Source: Candidatus Altimarinota bacterium (GTDB lineage: Bacteria; Patescibacteriota; Gracilibacteria; BD1-5; UBA6164). From it: a stretch of DNA of 64,000 bases. The stretch covers positions 597,539 to 661,538 of the forward strand of contig JAQTWV010000001.1 in the NCBI GenBank assembly GCA_028689115.1, read 5' to 3'. The notes under the pieces were generated by a model that saw nothing but the letters and a program-made list of their open reading frames with translations, ran no database searches and was not told where the DNA came from. Made by a program: the position numbers and the translations under genes. Positions 1-11,781 of the stretch are shown here, piece by piece. Numbering within the stretch: the first letter of the stretch is position 1; the number at the start of each line of letters is the position of its first letter.

Positions 1-20
1 TTTTAAAAAGGCGTAAAAAA

Positions 21-50
21 AACAATTCTCGAAGAGAATTGTTTTTTTTT
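21..50. terminator. Bidirectional hairpin terminator
   Basis: A 10-bp perfect stem (AACAATTCTC / GAGAATTGTT) with a 3-nt loop is flanked by an A-run on the left and a T-run on the right, so it can stop transcription in either direction. It sits directly after the last gene of the Bat operon. Confidence 0.85.
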
Positions 51-921
51 ACCAATCTTTTTTATTATCTTGATTTAATAAACTATTGTTAAAAAAAGCA
101 TCAAATAAATCAGACCTTCAATCTCACTCATAAACTTTATTAAATCACTCACTATTATAATCTTGTTGTTTTTGTAACATTTTTTTATAATCAGAAATTG
201 CTTTAAGTTCTTCTTGGCTTAGATTATTATCTCATCATTGATTTTGAGTTGAACTAGCATTTTTATCTTGTGAAGTACTTCAAGAATTTGATTGAGTTGA
301 ATTCTCTTTTGAACTATCACTATTTTGACTTCATGATCAAGATTTATTTTCACTTCAAGTTCATGAATTATCTTGACTGCCAGAACCAGAAGAGTTTTCA
401 GAACCTGTTCAAGAGTTATTTTCATCTCAATTTTTTTCTTGTTGTTCTGATTTATCATCTTTATTTTTTTTCTCTTCTTCCTCTAATTTTTTTAAAACAA
501 ATTCTAGATTTGCTCTTGTTTCTTTGTCTTCCCTTATATTTAAAGCACCGCTATAAAATAAAACAGCTTTTTCATAAGAAGCTTTTTTAATTGTATCATC
601 ACTTTTTTCTCACACTCTATAATAAGAATTTCATAGATTATGATTTATTCTAAATAATAAATCATTTGAATTTGTATTTAGAATTGATTCATAATTAATT
701 ATTGCTCATGAAAAATCACTATTTTTATAAGAAATATTTCACTCATTGTATTTTCAAAAATCATCTCACGCTTTTTTAAAATATTTTAAAGATTGTTCTA
801 AATCATCTTTTATAAAATATTTCTCTCAAATATTATTGTAATAATACGACCTTAAAGAGGAAAAATTTACAAAAAATAAAAGTAAAATAAAGAGTATGAT
901 TATAGTTATTTTTTTATGCAT
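49..921 (-). CDS. TPR protein of the Bat operon (BatC-like)
   Basis: 290 residues in code 25. An N-terminal hydrophobic segment (MHKKITIIILFILLLFF) is a signal anchor. Residues about 30-135 contain TPR-like helices (LEQSLKYFKKAGDDFGKYN, GAIINYESILNTNSNDLLF). A long low-complexity Ser/Gly/Asn/Glu linker follows (repeated GTGSEN and SGSGSQ units), then a short charged tail ending KKDW. It is the last gene of a VWA/MoxR operon, where a TPR protein (BatC or BatE) is usual in Bat systems. The start ATG overlaps the stop of the upstream VWA gene by 8 nt, so the two are probably translationally coupled. The function of Bat proteins is not settled; envelope integrity and stress tolerance have been proposed. 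Confidence 0.7.
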
Positions 922-1930
922 TTTTATTTTTTACAAAATAAAATCTATCTTCAAACATATAAAACACCAAGTATAAAATAAAGAAGAAAAAACTTATAAA
1001 ACTAAGAGTTCTAGAAAAATCTTGTTTTGTGGTAGATGCTTTGTTTTCTATAACCTTTGTTTCTATCTTTGATATATCGTTTTCAAATTTTTTTATGTCA
1101 GCCGAGCTTGAAAATGTCTCATATCTAGCATCAAAAATACTAGACAATAATTTCATATTATCACTATTGTATTTACTTACTACATAATCTCAAAGATAAG
1201 TTTGATATGAAACTCTTCCAAAAACATCAACTCAAGTTATGATTTTTCCACCTTTTTCAGTTCAAATTCATCACAAAAATACTTGTATTTTATCACTTTT
1301 AAGTTTAGATAAATAATCATTATCTATAGAATCAGTTCATTCTCAACCATCACTTAAAAAAATCAAAGCTCCAGATTTATCATCTGTGAAATTAAATCTA
1401 TCAAATCACAATTCAAATGCCTTAGTAAAATTTGTTCATTGAGAGATTAAGTTTCTATAATCTACGTTTTTTAGAACACTTGAAAATAGATTTAAATCAC
1501 TTGTAAGTGGTACACTTGAAACTGCATCTCAAGAAAAAATAACTAATCCATATCTATTATTTAAATTGTTTGTTATATAATCACTTATAGATTGTTTTGC
1601 AAAATCAAGTCTAGTGAAATTATCATTTCCTCAAATATCAGCAACCAACATAGACTTACTTACATCAAGTACAAAAACTATATCAATTCAGTTTTGTTTT
1701 AGAGAATTACTAACTCATGATTTTATACCAAAAATAGAAAAAAGAATAATTAAAAATGACAGGATTAAAAATATATATTTTACAAAAAAATACTTATGAA
1801 CTGATAGTTTTTTAAAGTTTAAATTAACAAATACTTGTTTTTTATATCAATTATAAGCAAGATAAAAAACTATAATTGAAATAATTATATAGAGAAAAAC
1901 TGACAGAAAATTTAGGTTTGTAATTTCCAT
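914..1930 (-). CDS. VWA-domain membrane protein (BatB-like)
   Basis: 338 residues. Two N-terminal hydrophobic segments (residues about 8-25 and 50-70) precede a von Willebrand factor A domain with the MIDAS motif DVSKS (IDIVFVLDVSKSMLVADI). The domain continues with SQGTNFTKAF (MIDAS threonine) and IFLSDGGEG (MIDAS aspartate). A C-terminal transmembrane helix lies near residues 315-335. The order TM-VWA-TM matches BatA/BatB of the Bacteroides aerotolerance operon. It lies 3 nt downstream of a second VWA gene and overlaps the TPR gene. Which of the two VWA genes is BatA and which BatB is assigned from gene order only. Confidence 0.85.
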
Positions 1931-1933
1931 TTT

Positions 1934-2962
1934 TTAATCAAAGTTATTTTTAATTTCTGGTTTTCTAAAAGTGTAAAACATAAATACAAAAAGTAATAAT
2001 CCTAAAATATAAACAAAATAAGTGTAATTACTATTATATATATTTTTTGTTTCTACTTCTATTTCTTTTTTATCAAGGGATTCTAATTTTTTAAATATTT
2101 CTTCAAAAACTCTATTATCAGTTGCTTTAAAAAATTCTCAAGAAGTTGTTTTTGAAATAGATTGTAAAGCTTCTCAATTTAGTGGTGGGACTTGAGACAC
2201 TTGTTGAAATGGTCAAGTATTATATACAATTGTTCATCACTCTGGACTTCAAATTCAAATTGTATATATTTTTATATTTTCTTCTTTTGAATTTTTTGCT
2301 GCAAGTTGTGGATCAACTCAAGTATTTGCATCTCAATCTGTAAGCAAAATAATTACCTTTTCCCTATCTTTTGTAGTATCTATATTTTTATCATCTTTAT
2401 TTTCAAAAAGCGTTTCTGACATCAAGATAGCATCTCAAATCGCTGTTCAAGCTAGACTTAAATTTTGATTTATATTATCTGTTTTTAAGTTTGAAATTGT
2501 TTCTTTTAATATATTGTAATCAAAAGTAAGTGGTATACTTGTAAATGGTTTTCAAGCAAAAACTACTAGTCAAACTCTATTTGTTTCTTGTTTTGAAATA
2601 AAATCTGTTATTACTTTTTTTGCAGCTTCAATCCTGTTTGGCGCTAAATCTGTTGCATTCATACTATATGATATATCCAAAGCCAAAACTATATCAATTC
2701 AAGATTTTTTAGTTTTTGTATCTGTAGAATCTATATTTGGATTAGCAAAAATAAGTATATATGAAAACAAGATCAAAGTTATAAAAAATAATTTAATATA
2801 TATTCAAAAATTATTTTTCTTAAAAATATTTTTTAAATCAATAAAAAACGAAAATAAAACTCCTTTTCTCTGTTTTCTATAATAAAAATAAATTATTACA
2901 GGAATAAAAAGTAAAAGGAAAAAATATTCACTATTCAAAAAATGTAAACCTAATAAATCCAT
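1934..2962 (-). CDS. VWA-domain membrane protein (BatA-like)
   Basis: 342 residues. An N-terminal membrane segment (EYFFLLLFIPVIIYFYY) and a second near residues 55-75 precede the VWA domain, with MIDAS LALDISYSMNATD, then NLSLAGTAIGDA and IILLTDGDANTG. A C-terminal helix (YFVYILGLLLFVFMFY) ends the protein. TGA supplies several of the glycines. Its ATG shares one base with the stop of the preceding small membrane gene (TAATG), which suggests translational coupling. VWA-TM proteins of this kind act with MoxR ATPases, probably as metal-dependent adaptors at the membrane. Confidence 0.87.
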
Positions 2963-3426
2963 TATTTAGAATTAGAAATTATTTTCACTAAATTATCAAA
3001 AATTATCTTTTTATTTGAATCGTATAAAACTTGTTCACTGTATTCTTTGTAGTACAAATCCTTTAAAAATACTATATAATTTTCTTCTAAATCAAAAGAC
3101 AAGATTTCTTCTAATGTAAGTTTTGAAAAAGCATTATATCATTTTTCTTGCTCTATAAATAATCTAAAAATATGATTAGTTTCTTTTAAAAAAACTGCTT
3201 GCTCGAGATTTAAATACCTTTCTTTAAATCAGTCTAAAATAGATTTAAAATCATAGATTTCAATTTGTTTTTTAGTGTATTCTTCAATTTTAACTTCTGT
3301 TTTTTTTCTATATCTTATAAAAAAATAAACTAAAATTGCTATAATTAATATTCATAAAATGAAAAAATTTAAAATAGAAAAGTTAAATCCAACTAAAATT
3401 CATTTTATATCAAAAATATCTGTCAT
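2962..3426 (-). CDS. Small single-pass membrane protein of the Bat operon
   Basis: 154 residues: one membrane helix near residues 15-40 (ILNFFILGILIIAILVYFF), then a basic stretch RYRKKTEVK and a mostly helical cytoplasmic domain with no motif I recognise. Position and shape resemble the DUF4381-like component found between DUF58 and BatA genes in MoxR/Bat operons, but I see no diagnostic residues. It sits 1 nt from the DUF58 gene and overlaps the next VWA gene by one base. Confidence 0.65.
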
Positions 3427-3427
3427 A

Positions 3428-4291
3428 TTATTTTCTTATCTTACTAAAAAATAAATAAAGTTCTCTAAAAATTTCATTTTTAGTGTCTAAAGCTTTGTAT
3501 GAAACACCATTTTTCACAAGCATATCATTGAATCTAGCTATTGCTAAACGTCTATTTTTTTTATAATCTTCTATTTTTTTATCATCTTTAAGTGAAATAT
3601 TTAAAAAATCATTTCAATTATTAAGTGATAAATCTATTCAAATATTTGATAGATTATTCTCAAAATGATCAAATATATTTAAGTAAATTACTTGATTACT
3701 ATATCAAAGTAATTTTATATTTTTTTCTATATCTAAGTTTAAATCATCACTTATAAAAAAAATAAGTGTGTTTTTTGTATTTATTTTATTTAAAAAAGTT
3801 AGAACTTCAGATGTCCTATTTACAACTAAATTTGAAAAATTACTCTTATTTTCTAACTCAGTTATAGTTTTAAATATATTTCAAAATCATTTTTTAAAAG
3901 GAAAGAAAATTTGTTTTTTACCATCATAAAGAAGTGTTGCAATACTATCACCTGACATATTTGAACTAGCCGCAATAGTAAAAAAAACTTCTTCTAATAT
4001 GTCTTTTTTCGTTTTTTCATAAACTCAAAAATCTATATTTTTATTTATATCTATAACAAATAATACCTTTAAATCTCTCTCTTCTTCAAAAACTTTTGTA
4101 TAAATCTTATCAGTTTTTGAGCTAGCTTTCCAGTCTATAGATTTAATAGGATCTGAAAAACTGTATTCTTTATGCTCAACAAAATCAATTCAACTTCATT
4201 TAAAATTACTCTTATATAATCAAAAAAAACTATTTCAAAGAGATTTAGTAAAAGCAAAATCAAGTAATTTTATTTTTTTTGAAGTATCCAT
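3428..4291 (-). CDS. DUF58 domain protein
   Basis: 287 residues. The family signature is clear near residues 45-70: the EY.FSDPIKSIDWKASSKTD block followed by YTKVFEEERDL. A VWA-like fold follows (LKVLFVIDINKNIDFG, SGDSIATLLYD, TLIFFISDDLN). DUF58 proteins nearly always accompany a MoxR ATPase, as here, where the MoxR gene ends 3 nt upstream. The usual N-terminal membrane segments of DUF58 proteins are absent, so this one is probably cytoplasmic. Confidence 0.88.
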
Positions 4292-4294
4292 AAT

Positions 4295-5293
4295 CTAAAC
4301 TACATTTATATTATCTATTATTTTTTTAATGATTTCTTTTTCGCTTATTTCATCAGCCATTGCTTCATAAGTCAAAACTATTCTATGAGAAAGTATATCA
4401 TTTGACACTTTTTTTATATCTTCAGGTATAACATAAGATCTATTTTCCATAAGTGCAACTACTTTTGCAGCGCTTATCATAGCTAATCAAGCTCTTGGAG
4501 AAACTCAATAACTTAAGTATTTTTTAATATTTGAAATATTATAATTATCTGGATTTCTAGTTGCATCAACTATATTCATAGTATAATCGTAAATACTATC
4601 TGAAACAAATATTTCTTTTACAGTATCTTGAATAGTAAAAATGTCTTTTTTTCACAAAACCTTATTTATTTGTTCATTTTTTCCATCTATATTTTTTTTA
4701 TACATAGATTTTTCCTCTTCATAACTAGGATAATCAACTCTAACTTTTAACATAAATCTATCTAATTGAGCTTCTGGTAATTTATAAGTTCCAGTTTGTT
4801 CAATAGGATTTTGTGTTGCCAAAACTAAAAATGGTCTATCTAAATCAAAAGTATGATTTCATATAGTTATGTGTTTTTCAGCCATAGCTTCAAGTAGAGC
4901 AGATTGCACTTTTGAAGGTGCTCTATTTATCTCATCAGCTAAAATAAAATTATTAAAAATTGGTCATTTTTTAATCTCAAAACTGCTTGTTTTTGAGTTA
5001 TAAATCTCTGTTCAAATTAAATCACTTGGCAATAAATCTGGAGTAAATTGAACTCTATTAAATCACAAATCAAGAGCTTTACTTAAACTATCAATTGTAA
5101 GAGTTTTAGCTAAACCTGGAACTCACTCTACCAATATGTGACCATTTGCAAAAAGTCATATAAGCAAACTATCAATTAAATTTTCTTGCCCAACTATTTT
5201 TTTCTTTAGTTCATTTTTTACTTCTTTTATTTTAGTTGAAGCAAACAATATATCTTTTTCAATTTTATTTTCTATATTTACATCATTTGTCAT
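4295..5293 (-). CDS. moxR: MoxR-family AAA+ ATPase
   Basis: 332 residues, the normal family length. Motifs in order: [20 protein letters not shown], Walker A-like [22 protein letters not shown], Walker [12 protein letters not shown], sensor [20 protein letters not shown] with LDRF, and sensor 2 region GVSPRALLAM. MoxR ATPases are chaperone-like machines that act on VWA-domain partners; here the partners are encoded just downstream. Second gene of the operon, 57 nt after the BatD-like gene. Confidence 0.95.
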
Positions 5294-5350
5294 ATTTTTA
5301 AAATTTAATATTTAAAATTATTTTTAATTATATATCTAACTAAGTAATAA

Positions 5351-6256
5351 CTAAATTTTTTTTACAAGTTCTAAAATTTCATTTTTTTCTAAATCTAGAT
5401 TTGAATATTTTAATTTATTTAGTGTATCAATTATATTTTTTAAGTTAGCTTTATCAGCTAAATCTTGAGGTAACAACTCATATATTTCATTATAAGATTT
5501 AGAATCTATGTTTTCTATATAATATTTATTTTTTAGTTTTTTTCTCAAAATTACATTTATTTTTTCAGCAAAATCTAAATCACTTATTTCAGGATAATTT
5601 ATCTCTGATAAATCTACTTCAATTTCATTTTTTTCATTTGTAGCATTTCAAGCATTAATTGAAAATATTGTATTAAATTTATTTTTTAATAGTTCATAAT
5701 ATTTATTAAATAAATCTGGATAAAACTTGTAAACTATTCATAAAAATAAAACAGTAATTAGTAAAAAAATAAATAAAATAATTCAAATTATAAAATCATC
5801 ATCTCATTTTTTTTCAAATTCTCTATTTAAATGAGAATTTGATTTAACTATTTTTTTACCATCAACTGAAATATTAAGAGAATTTGTTTCTTTAGTTATA
5901 TTTCAATCAGTTACAATTGCAGGTCATAAAATATAATTTCATGATTTTTTAGGACTAATAGTTAAATCTATATAGTTAACTGATTTAGTTTCAGTTTTGG
6001 CTTTTCAATCAATAATTACTACATTTGATGATGAGCTTGATCACTGACTATTTGATAATATATCAAAATTTTCAAGTCATTTTATTTCTTTTATTTCCAC
6101 ATTTTTTTCATCATTTAATTCAACCTGAATTCTAAGTTTTGTATAATCATTTAAATTTATCTTGTCACTTGTTGTACTAATTGTAGCATCAAATGCATAA
6201 GTACTTCATATATAAGTAAATAATAAAATACTTATAAATGATATTTTTTTTAGCAT
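5351..6256 (-). CDS. BatD-like secreted/membrane protein
   Basis: 301 residues. A signal peptide (MLKKISFISILLFTYIGSTY-A) is followed by beta-rich repeats (FDATISTTSDKINLNDYTKL; VNYIDLTISPKKSGNYILGP) typical of BatD, one transmembrane helix near residues 180-200 (FIIGIILFIFLLITVLFLGI), and a helical cytoplasmic tail of about 100 residues. First gene of the seven-gene Bat operon and probably read from a promoter in the AT-rich 150-bp gap shared with the divergent potassium-channel gene. Shorter than many BatD proteins. Confidence 0.75.
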
Positions 6257-6406
6257 AATTTTTAAATTAAAAATTAAATATAGATAAATAATAAAATTCT
6301 CATTTAAGAAATAATTAAGAAGTTACATATAATCTATCAATTTTTTGTAATAAATAAAGCTTTATAGTAAAATATAATTATTATAATATAAATAATTATA
6401 AAATAT
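6257..6406. promoter_or_regulatory. Divergent promoter region
   Basis: A 150-bp, almost pure A/T gap lies between the divergently transcribed BatD-like gene and the channel gene. It must hold promoters for both, but the composition yields many TATAAT-like matches and I cannot choose one. Confidence 0.5.
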
Positions 6407-7339
6407 ATGCTAATTAGCAATTTCATAAAATCAATTTTTATTAATAAAAATATAATTAAAAATAATAAAAATAATGAAGAGCATAAAAAAACTCTTAATA
6501 TTCTTGAAGATACAAATAATAAATTATGAGTGAAAATAAATATGTTTATTATATTTCTTATTTTATTTTCAGTATGAGTAATTATTTTTGAATCAATTTG
6601 AAATTATAAAGTAATATTTGCTGAAGAGTTATACAAAATAGATTGAGTGATATCTACAATTTTTGCAATAGAATATTTTTATCGCCTATTTAATGCTAGA
6701 GATAAAATAAAACATGCATTTAAAATAATGAATATTATAGATTTATTAGCATTTTTACCATTTTTCTTACAACTATTATTTGAATGATTAATTGGTTTAA
6801 GCATATTAAAAGCGTTGAGAATATTAAGAGTTTTTAGAATTTTTAAATTATTAAGACATTTTAAAAGTATTGTTCATATATTAAATTGATTAAAAACTTA
6901 TAAAACTGAATACCTAATTTGATTTGTACTTGTTTCAATAATCATAATTTTATCATCAATTTTGATGTATACAGTTGAGTGAACTAGTAATCCATGATTT
7001 GCATCAGTCCCATTAACAATTCGGTGGTGTATAGTAACTATGGCTACAGTATGATATGGAGATGTATACCCAATTACAACTCTTTGAAAAATACTTTGAT
7101 CATTAATTATATTAATTGGACCAATGTTCATTGCAATGATTTCATCAATAACAGTACTTGTATTTTTTGAAGTAGCAGAAAAAAATAAATTAGATAAGAT
7201 TCAATATAAAACAGAAACTTGTCCAAAATGTTTTACAAAATATCATCCTCATGATTCTAATTATTGTAAAAAATGTTGAAAATTATTAGTAAGTGAAAAA
7301 CCAAAAATTAAAAAAGAAAAAAATAAAACTCTAAATTAG
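6407..7339 (+). CDS. Voltage-gated potassium channel with zinc-ribbon tail
   Basis: 310 residues. Membrane helices S1-S3 lie at about 45-135. An S4 voltage sensor follows with arginine/lysine every third residue (ILKALRILRVFRIFKLLRHF). S5 is near residues 165-185; the pore loop carries the K+ selectivity filter TVGYGD; then comes S6. After S6 a cytoplasmic tail holds a four-cysteine zinc ribbon, CPKC-x10-CKKC, and a Lys-rich end. This is the KvAP-type six-helix layout. The zinc ribbon on a prokaryotic Kv channel is unusual. A hairpin terminator follows the stop. Confidence 0.93.
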
Positions 7340-7352
7340 AGTTTTATTTTTT
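7325..7352. terminator. Hairpin terminator between convergent genes
   Basis: A 10-bp stem (AAAACTCTAA / TTAGAGTTTT) is followed by a T-run. It overlaps the end of the channel gene and can also serve the convergent pilus ATPase gene on the minus strand. Confidence 0.8.
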
Positions 7353-8561
7353 TTATATAATAATTGCATCTCTTATATCAAGTTCTCAATTAATAGCTTT
7401 ATTCAATGCATCTATATAAGGAGGAATATATCATTTAGAAATCAATATTTCCTTCATCTCAACATCTCATTTTCATGAAAGTATCAATGTATAAATATCA
7501 TCATCATTTTCTATTATATCTGAAATAAGTGTATTTCAGATATATCATTTCATACAACTAGAACATCATTTTGAATTTACTCTAAAAACATTGTATATAT
7601 CTTTATTTAAATATTTATGAAATTTATCAGGAAAATCTACTTTTCTAAATTCTAATGATTCTCTACACTTTGGACATATTTTTCTAACTAATTTTTGATA
7701 AATTATATATTTAAGTGAACTCGCCAAAACATATGGTTCAACTCATAATTTTTTAAGTCTTGTTATAGCTCAAATTGAACTATTCGAATGTATACTTCAC
7801 ATAACAATATGACCAGTATTAGCAGCTTCCAAACAAATCGAAGCTTCTTCTTTTCTTCTTATTTCTCAAATCATTATAATATCTGGATCTTGTCTCAAAA
7901 TTCAAACTAATCATTCTTGAAAAGTATAATTTGTACTAGTATTTGATAATCTTTTTTCTTTTACTTCTGATTGAATATATCATTTTACTGTATATTCAAC
8001 AGGATCTTCAAGTGTAAATATAGAATTTGTAAATGGATCATATTTATTTAACAATGAATACAATGTTGTAGTTTTTCAAGATCCAGTTCAACCACAAAGC
8101 AAAACAAGTCATTCATCAATATCTTTTATTTTTGAAATTATTTTTTTATTATGTTCTGAAAATCAAAGATTATCCAAATTTAACATTTCACTATTTGATA
8201 ATAACAATCTCATTACTATATTTTCACCATAAATTGTAGGTAAAACTGAAACTCTAGCATTTACTCAAAAATCAACTCAATCTTTTTTAAAATTAAAAAT
8301 CATTTTTCAATCTTGAATATGATTATGTTCATCAATAGACATAAAAGAAGCTACTTTTATAGTATTAAGTAGTTTTTCATAATTTTCTAAACTAATTCAA
8401 TAAAAACTCTCGAGTTCTCATGATATTCTGTATCTAATATAAACTTGTTCTTTTCATGGAGTTATATGTATATCTGATGCATGATAATCAACTCCAATCT
8501 TTACTAATTTTTCAATAAATTCAGAAGAGTTTTCAAATCACATAAGTTTTGAAGTATCCAT
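7353..8561 (-). CDS. Type IV pilus / type II secretion ATPase (PilB/GspE family)
   Basis: 402 residues. Motifs: ASDIHITPG (N-terminal domain), Walker A CGGTGSGKTTT, ASP box TLEDPVEY, Walker B IIMIGEIRR, His box MCSIHSN, then a tetracysteine zinc motif (CPKC ... CSSC) as in PilB/GspE. Glycines of the P-loop are encoded by GGT, TGA, GGA and TGA. It is shorter than full PilB (about 560 residues) because the N1 domain is missing. It powers assembly of pilin polymers at the inner membrane. A gene for a pseudopilin-like protein occurs at 50777-52333, but no other pilus genes are nearby. Confidence 0.9.
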
Positions 8562-8664
8562 TAATAGTGATAATTATTATAATATATTAATTATTTTATC
8601 ATAAAAATATTAGTTTTACAAAAATTTTAAGTATAATGAAAAAAATAATTTTTAAATTAAGAAA

Positions 8665-10086
8665 ATGTCTTTATTAATATATATTATTTCATTCTTAGAA
8701 TGATTTACAACACTTTCTATTGAGATAATTGCGATAAGAAATTTTACACCTATAATTTGAACAAATTCTATTTCTACATCAATAATACTATGAGTAATAT
8801 TACTTGCATTATCATATGGTTATTATAGATGAGGAAAAAATAGCAAAATTAATGAACCTGAAAAAATTAAAGATAAGATAATTTTTAACTTATCAGTTGC
8901 TGCATTTTATTATTTATTTTTTACATTTACGCTTGATTATTTTACTCTATCAATCTTTATTGAAAAAACTTGAAGCTATTTTTGGTCTATTTTGATATCA
9001 TCATTTTTGTTATTTTTTATACCAGTTTTTTTAGCTAGTCAGACAATTCCATTATTATCAGAATTATTAAAATGAGATAATGTTTGAGAAAAAATGTGAA
9101 AATTATTATTTTTTTCAACAATTGGTTCATTTATGGGTTCAATTTTAACATCTATTTTCCTATTTTCTCAAATTTGAGTAGAAAAAACTGCAACTCTCAA
9201 TTCAATAATATTAACAATATTAGCATTAATTTTATCAATAAAATGATTTAAAAAATTAAATTTTATATATATTTTTAACATTATAATACTTATAATTTCT
9301 TTAAAAGTAATATTTACAAATGAAATACTAGATGAAAATATAATTTTTAAAAAAGCTAATTCTTATCACAATATAGTCATATACAATAATTTAGATAATG
9401 ATAAAAGAATATTTTCACAAAATTCAGGTTATTCATCAGGTATTGATTTAAATTCAAAAGAAAGTTTTTTTAAATATATAATTGAAATAAAAAATCAAAT
9501 TATAGAAAATAAATATGAAAATATAGCTATAATTTGAGCTGCAGGTTTCACACTTCCAAACGAATTAAGTCAATATGATTTTGTAAAAAATATAGATGTA
9601 GTTGATGTAGATTCTGAACTAAAAGACATATCAGAAAAATATTTTTTAGAAAAAAAATTAAGTAATAAAATAAATTTTATTACAAAACCATCTAGATATT
9701 TTTTAAATAATGCTATAAATGAAAATAAAAAATATGATGTAATTGTTATAGATGTATATGTTTGAAATAGTTTAGCTCCTCAAACACTAACACTAGAATT
9801 TTTTAAATCACTAACAGAAGTTTCTGATAATGTATTTATAAATATGATTACTGATAAAAAATTTGAAAGTAATTTTTCATTAAATCTTATGAAAACACTA
9901 AAAAATGCTTTTTGAAATGTATATTATAAAGATGTAAATCAATTATTTAATGATAATCCAAAAACAAATTTTGTAATCACAAATAAAAATATAAGTTGAT
10001 ATAAAGAATATTCTTCAAATAAAACTGCAAATATTTATTTAGATGATAAAAATACTATAGAACTTGACCTATTTAAAGCAAAATAA
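8665..10086 (+). CDS. Membrane-fused spermidine synthase-like protein
   Basis: 473 residues. The N-terminal half has about seven hydrophobic helices, including a conserved-looking SFLEGFTTLSIEIIAIRNF start and IPVFLASQTIPLLSELL. The C-terminal half (from about residue 250) is a spermidine-synthase-type Rossmann fold: IAIIGAAGFTLPNEL (motif I), NIDVVDVDSELKDISEKYF (acidic loop) and YDVIVIDVYVGN. Such fused membrane forms are widespread, but their substrate is uncertain; I would not assume polyamine synthesis. Single-gene unit with its own terminator. Confidence 0.8.
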
Positions 10087-10116
10087 AAACTATACTTCGT
10101 ATAGTTTTTATTTTTT
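10086..10116 (+). terminator. Hairpin terminator
   Basis: A 10-bp stem AAAACTATAC / GTATAGTTTT with a TTC loop and a following T-rich run lies right after the stop of the spermidine-synthase-like gene. Confidence 0.85.
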
Positions 10117-10828
10117 AAAGTGCAACTTCTATAAGCATAAAATCGCAATCCTCACTTGCTTCAAAATCATAAGTTCATTTTTTCATATATCTAAGTTGAT
10201 CACCTGGTAATAATGTTTCTTTTTTTCAATTATTGTCTAAAAAAACTTCAATTTTTCATTTATAAACATAGATAAAAAGTCATTTTTTCTTATCAATAAA
10301 ATAATTAAATTTATTACCTTTTTTAAAAATTCATCTATAAACTAAAACATTTGAATCCAAAAATCAAACCTTATCTTCTTTATTTCATGATGCTAATAGA
10401 TTTAACTTATTTTTTACTAAGAAAACTTTTTGATCCTTATAACTTGGCTTATTTCAACTACTATTTGGTAAAAACCATATTTGATAAAGATGAGTTTCTT
10501 TATTACTTAGATTTTCTTCACTATGAAGTATTCATGTTCAAGCTGACATTGTTTGAATTTCTCAAACAGAAATTGTTTCCTTATTTCATAAATTATCTCA
10601 ATGAGTTATTTCACCTTCTAAAATTACAGTTAAAATCTCCATATTAGAATGTGGATGAAATCAAAAACCAGTTTTAGCTCAAATAAAATCATCATTAAAA
10701 ACTCTCATATTTCAAAATCACATATTTTGAGGATCATAATAATCTGCAAATGAAAAAATATGACTTGTTTTTAACCAGCCATGATCTGCTCTATAAACTT
10801 GATTTGATGGAATAATTTTATTTTTCAT
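10115..10828 (-). CDS. Pirin-family bicupin protein
   Basis: 237 residues, the normal size of YhhW-type pirins. The N-terminal pirin signature is present: ADHGWLKTSHIFSFADYYDP, then FGFHPHSNMEILTVILEGE, with the metal-ligand histidines HPH and a later GTGILHSEEN (His, Glu). The C-terminal cupin is weaker. Family members bind iron, and some have quercetinase activity; the role here is unknown. It is the most downstream gene of the redox cluster but is separated from apbE by a strong hairpin, so it may be transcribed on its own. Confidence 0.85.
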
Positions 10829-10838
10829 ATTTAATTTT

Positions 10839-10875
10839 AAAAATATTTACTATAAAAAGTATAGTAAATATTTTT
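10839..10875. terminator. Strong inverted repeat after apbE
   Basis: A near-perfect 16-bp stem (AAAAATATTTACTATA with its complement) and a 5-nt loop lie between apbE and pirin on the minus strand. The flanking runs of A and T fit an intrinsic terminator. Confidence 0.7.
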
Positions 10876-10887
10876 AAAATTGCAAGT

Positions 10888-11781
10888 TTATATTATTTTC
10901 AGATTAAAATTTACCATATTTTTAGTTTGATAAATATTTCAATCACTTCAAATTATTAATGCATCTATATTTTCTTTTTCTAAAAAAATAAGTGATTTTT
11001 TTATTCACATAGCTATACATGCAGTAGCATAAGCATCAGTAATATAACATTTTGGTGAAATAAGTGTTATACTAATAATTTCACTATTGTTTGTATTTGT
11101 TTCTGGATTTAATATATGATTATAATTTTTTCAATCCAGTTCCCATTTTCTTTTATAAATTCAAGAAGTTGATACCGAAGAATTTTTTACTTCAAGAGTT
11201 GCAAAAATATCTGTTTTGTTAAATGGGCTATCTATTCAAACTACTGGTATTTTTCAAGAAGTATTATTTCAATATAAATATATATCTCATCAAGCATTTA
11301 CTATAAAATCAGTATATCCTCTACTCTTTAAAAAAGTAGAAACTAAATCAACTCAATATCATTTTACAATTCATCATAAATCTAAGTTTTGATTTTCTTT
11401 TAAAGTTACAAAGTTTCAAATAATTGCAACCTTATCAAAATCTAGATTTACATTTTCACAAATTTTTTCAAAAATAGAAAGAGCAAAATTATGAGAATAT
11501 CAAATATTTTTTACACTAACAAGTGGATTAAAATAAGTATTTGATAACTTATAAATTTCATAAGATTTATTTAAGATGTCTATAAATCTATCACTAACTT
11601 CTAAATTTTTTTTGTGATTCAATATACTTAAATCTGAAGTTTCTGAAAACCTAGAAAATTCTTTTTCTAGAGAATAAAAAATAGCAAAACCATCATAAAT
11701 ATCTTGAAGTGAATTATTAACAGATATTACAGTTATAGTTATATCTGTTCACATTAAAAAATTTGTCTTTTCATATTTCAT
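10888..11781 (-). CDS. apbE: FAD:protein FMN transferase (ApbE)
   Basis: 297 residues. ApbE signatures in order: N-terminal MGTDITITV; LEKEFSRFSETSDLSILN; YFNPLVSVKNIGY; LDLGGIVKGYGVDLVSTFLK; FIVNAGGDIYLYG (the NAGGD motif); HILNPETN; and the metal/active-site region CYITDAYATACIAMG. It attaches FMN covalently to Thr/Ser of exported redox proteins. No N-terminal signal peptide is evident. Its start is 1 nt from the upstream small gene, and it lies downstream of the ferric-reductase/rubredoxin fusion, consistent with a flavin-based electron-transfer operon. I do not see a classic FMN-binding target motif in the neighbouring proteins. Confidence 0.92.
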
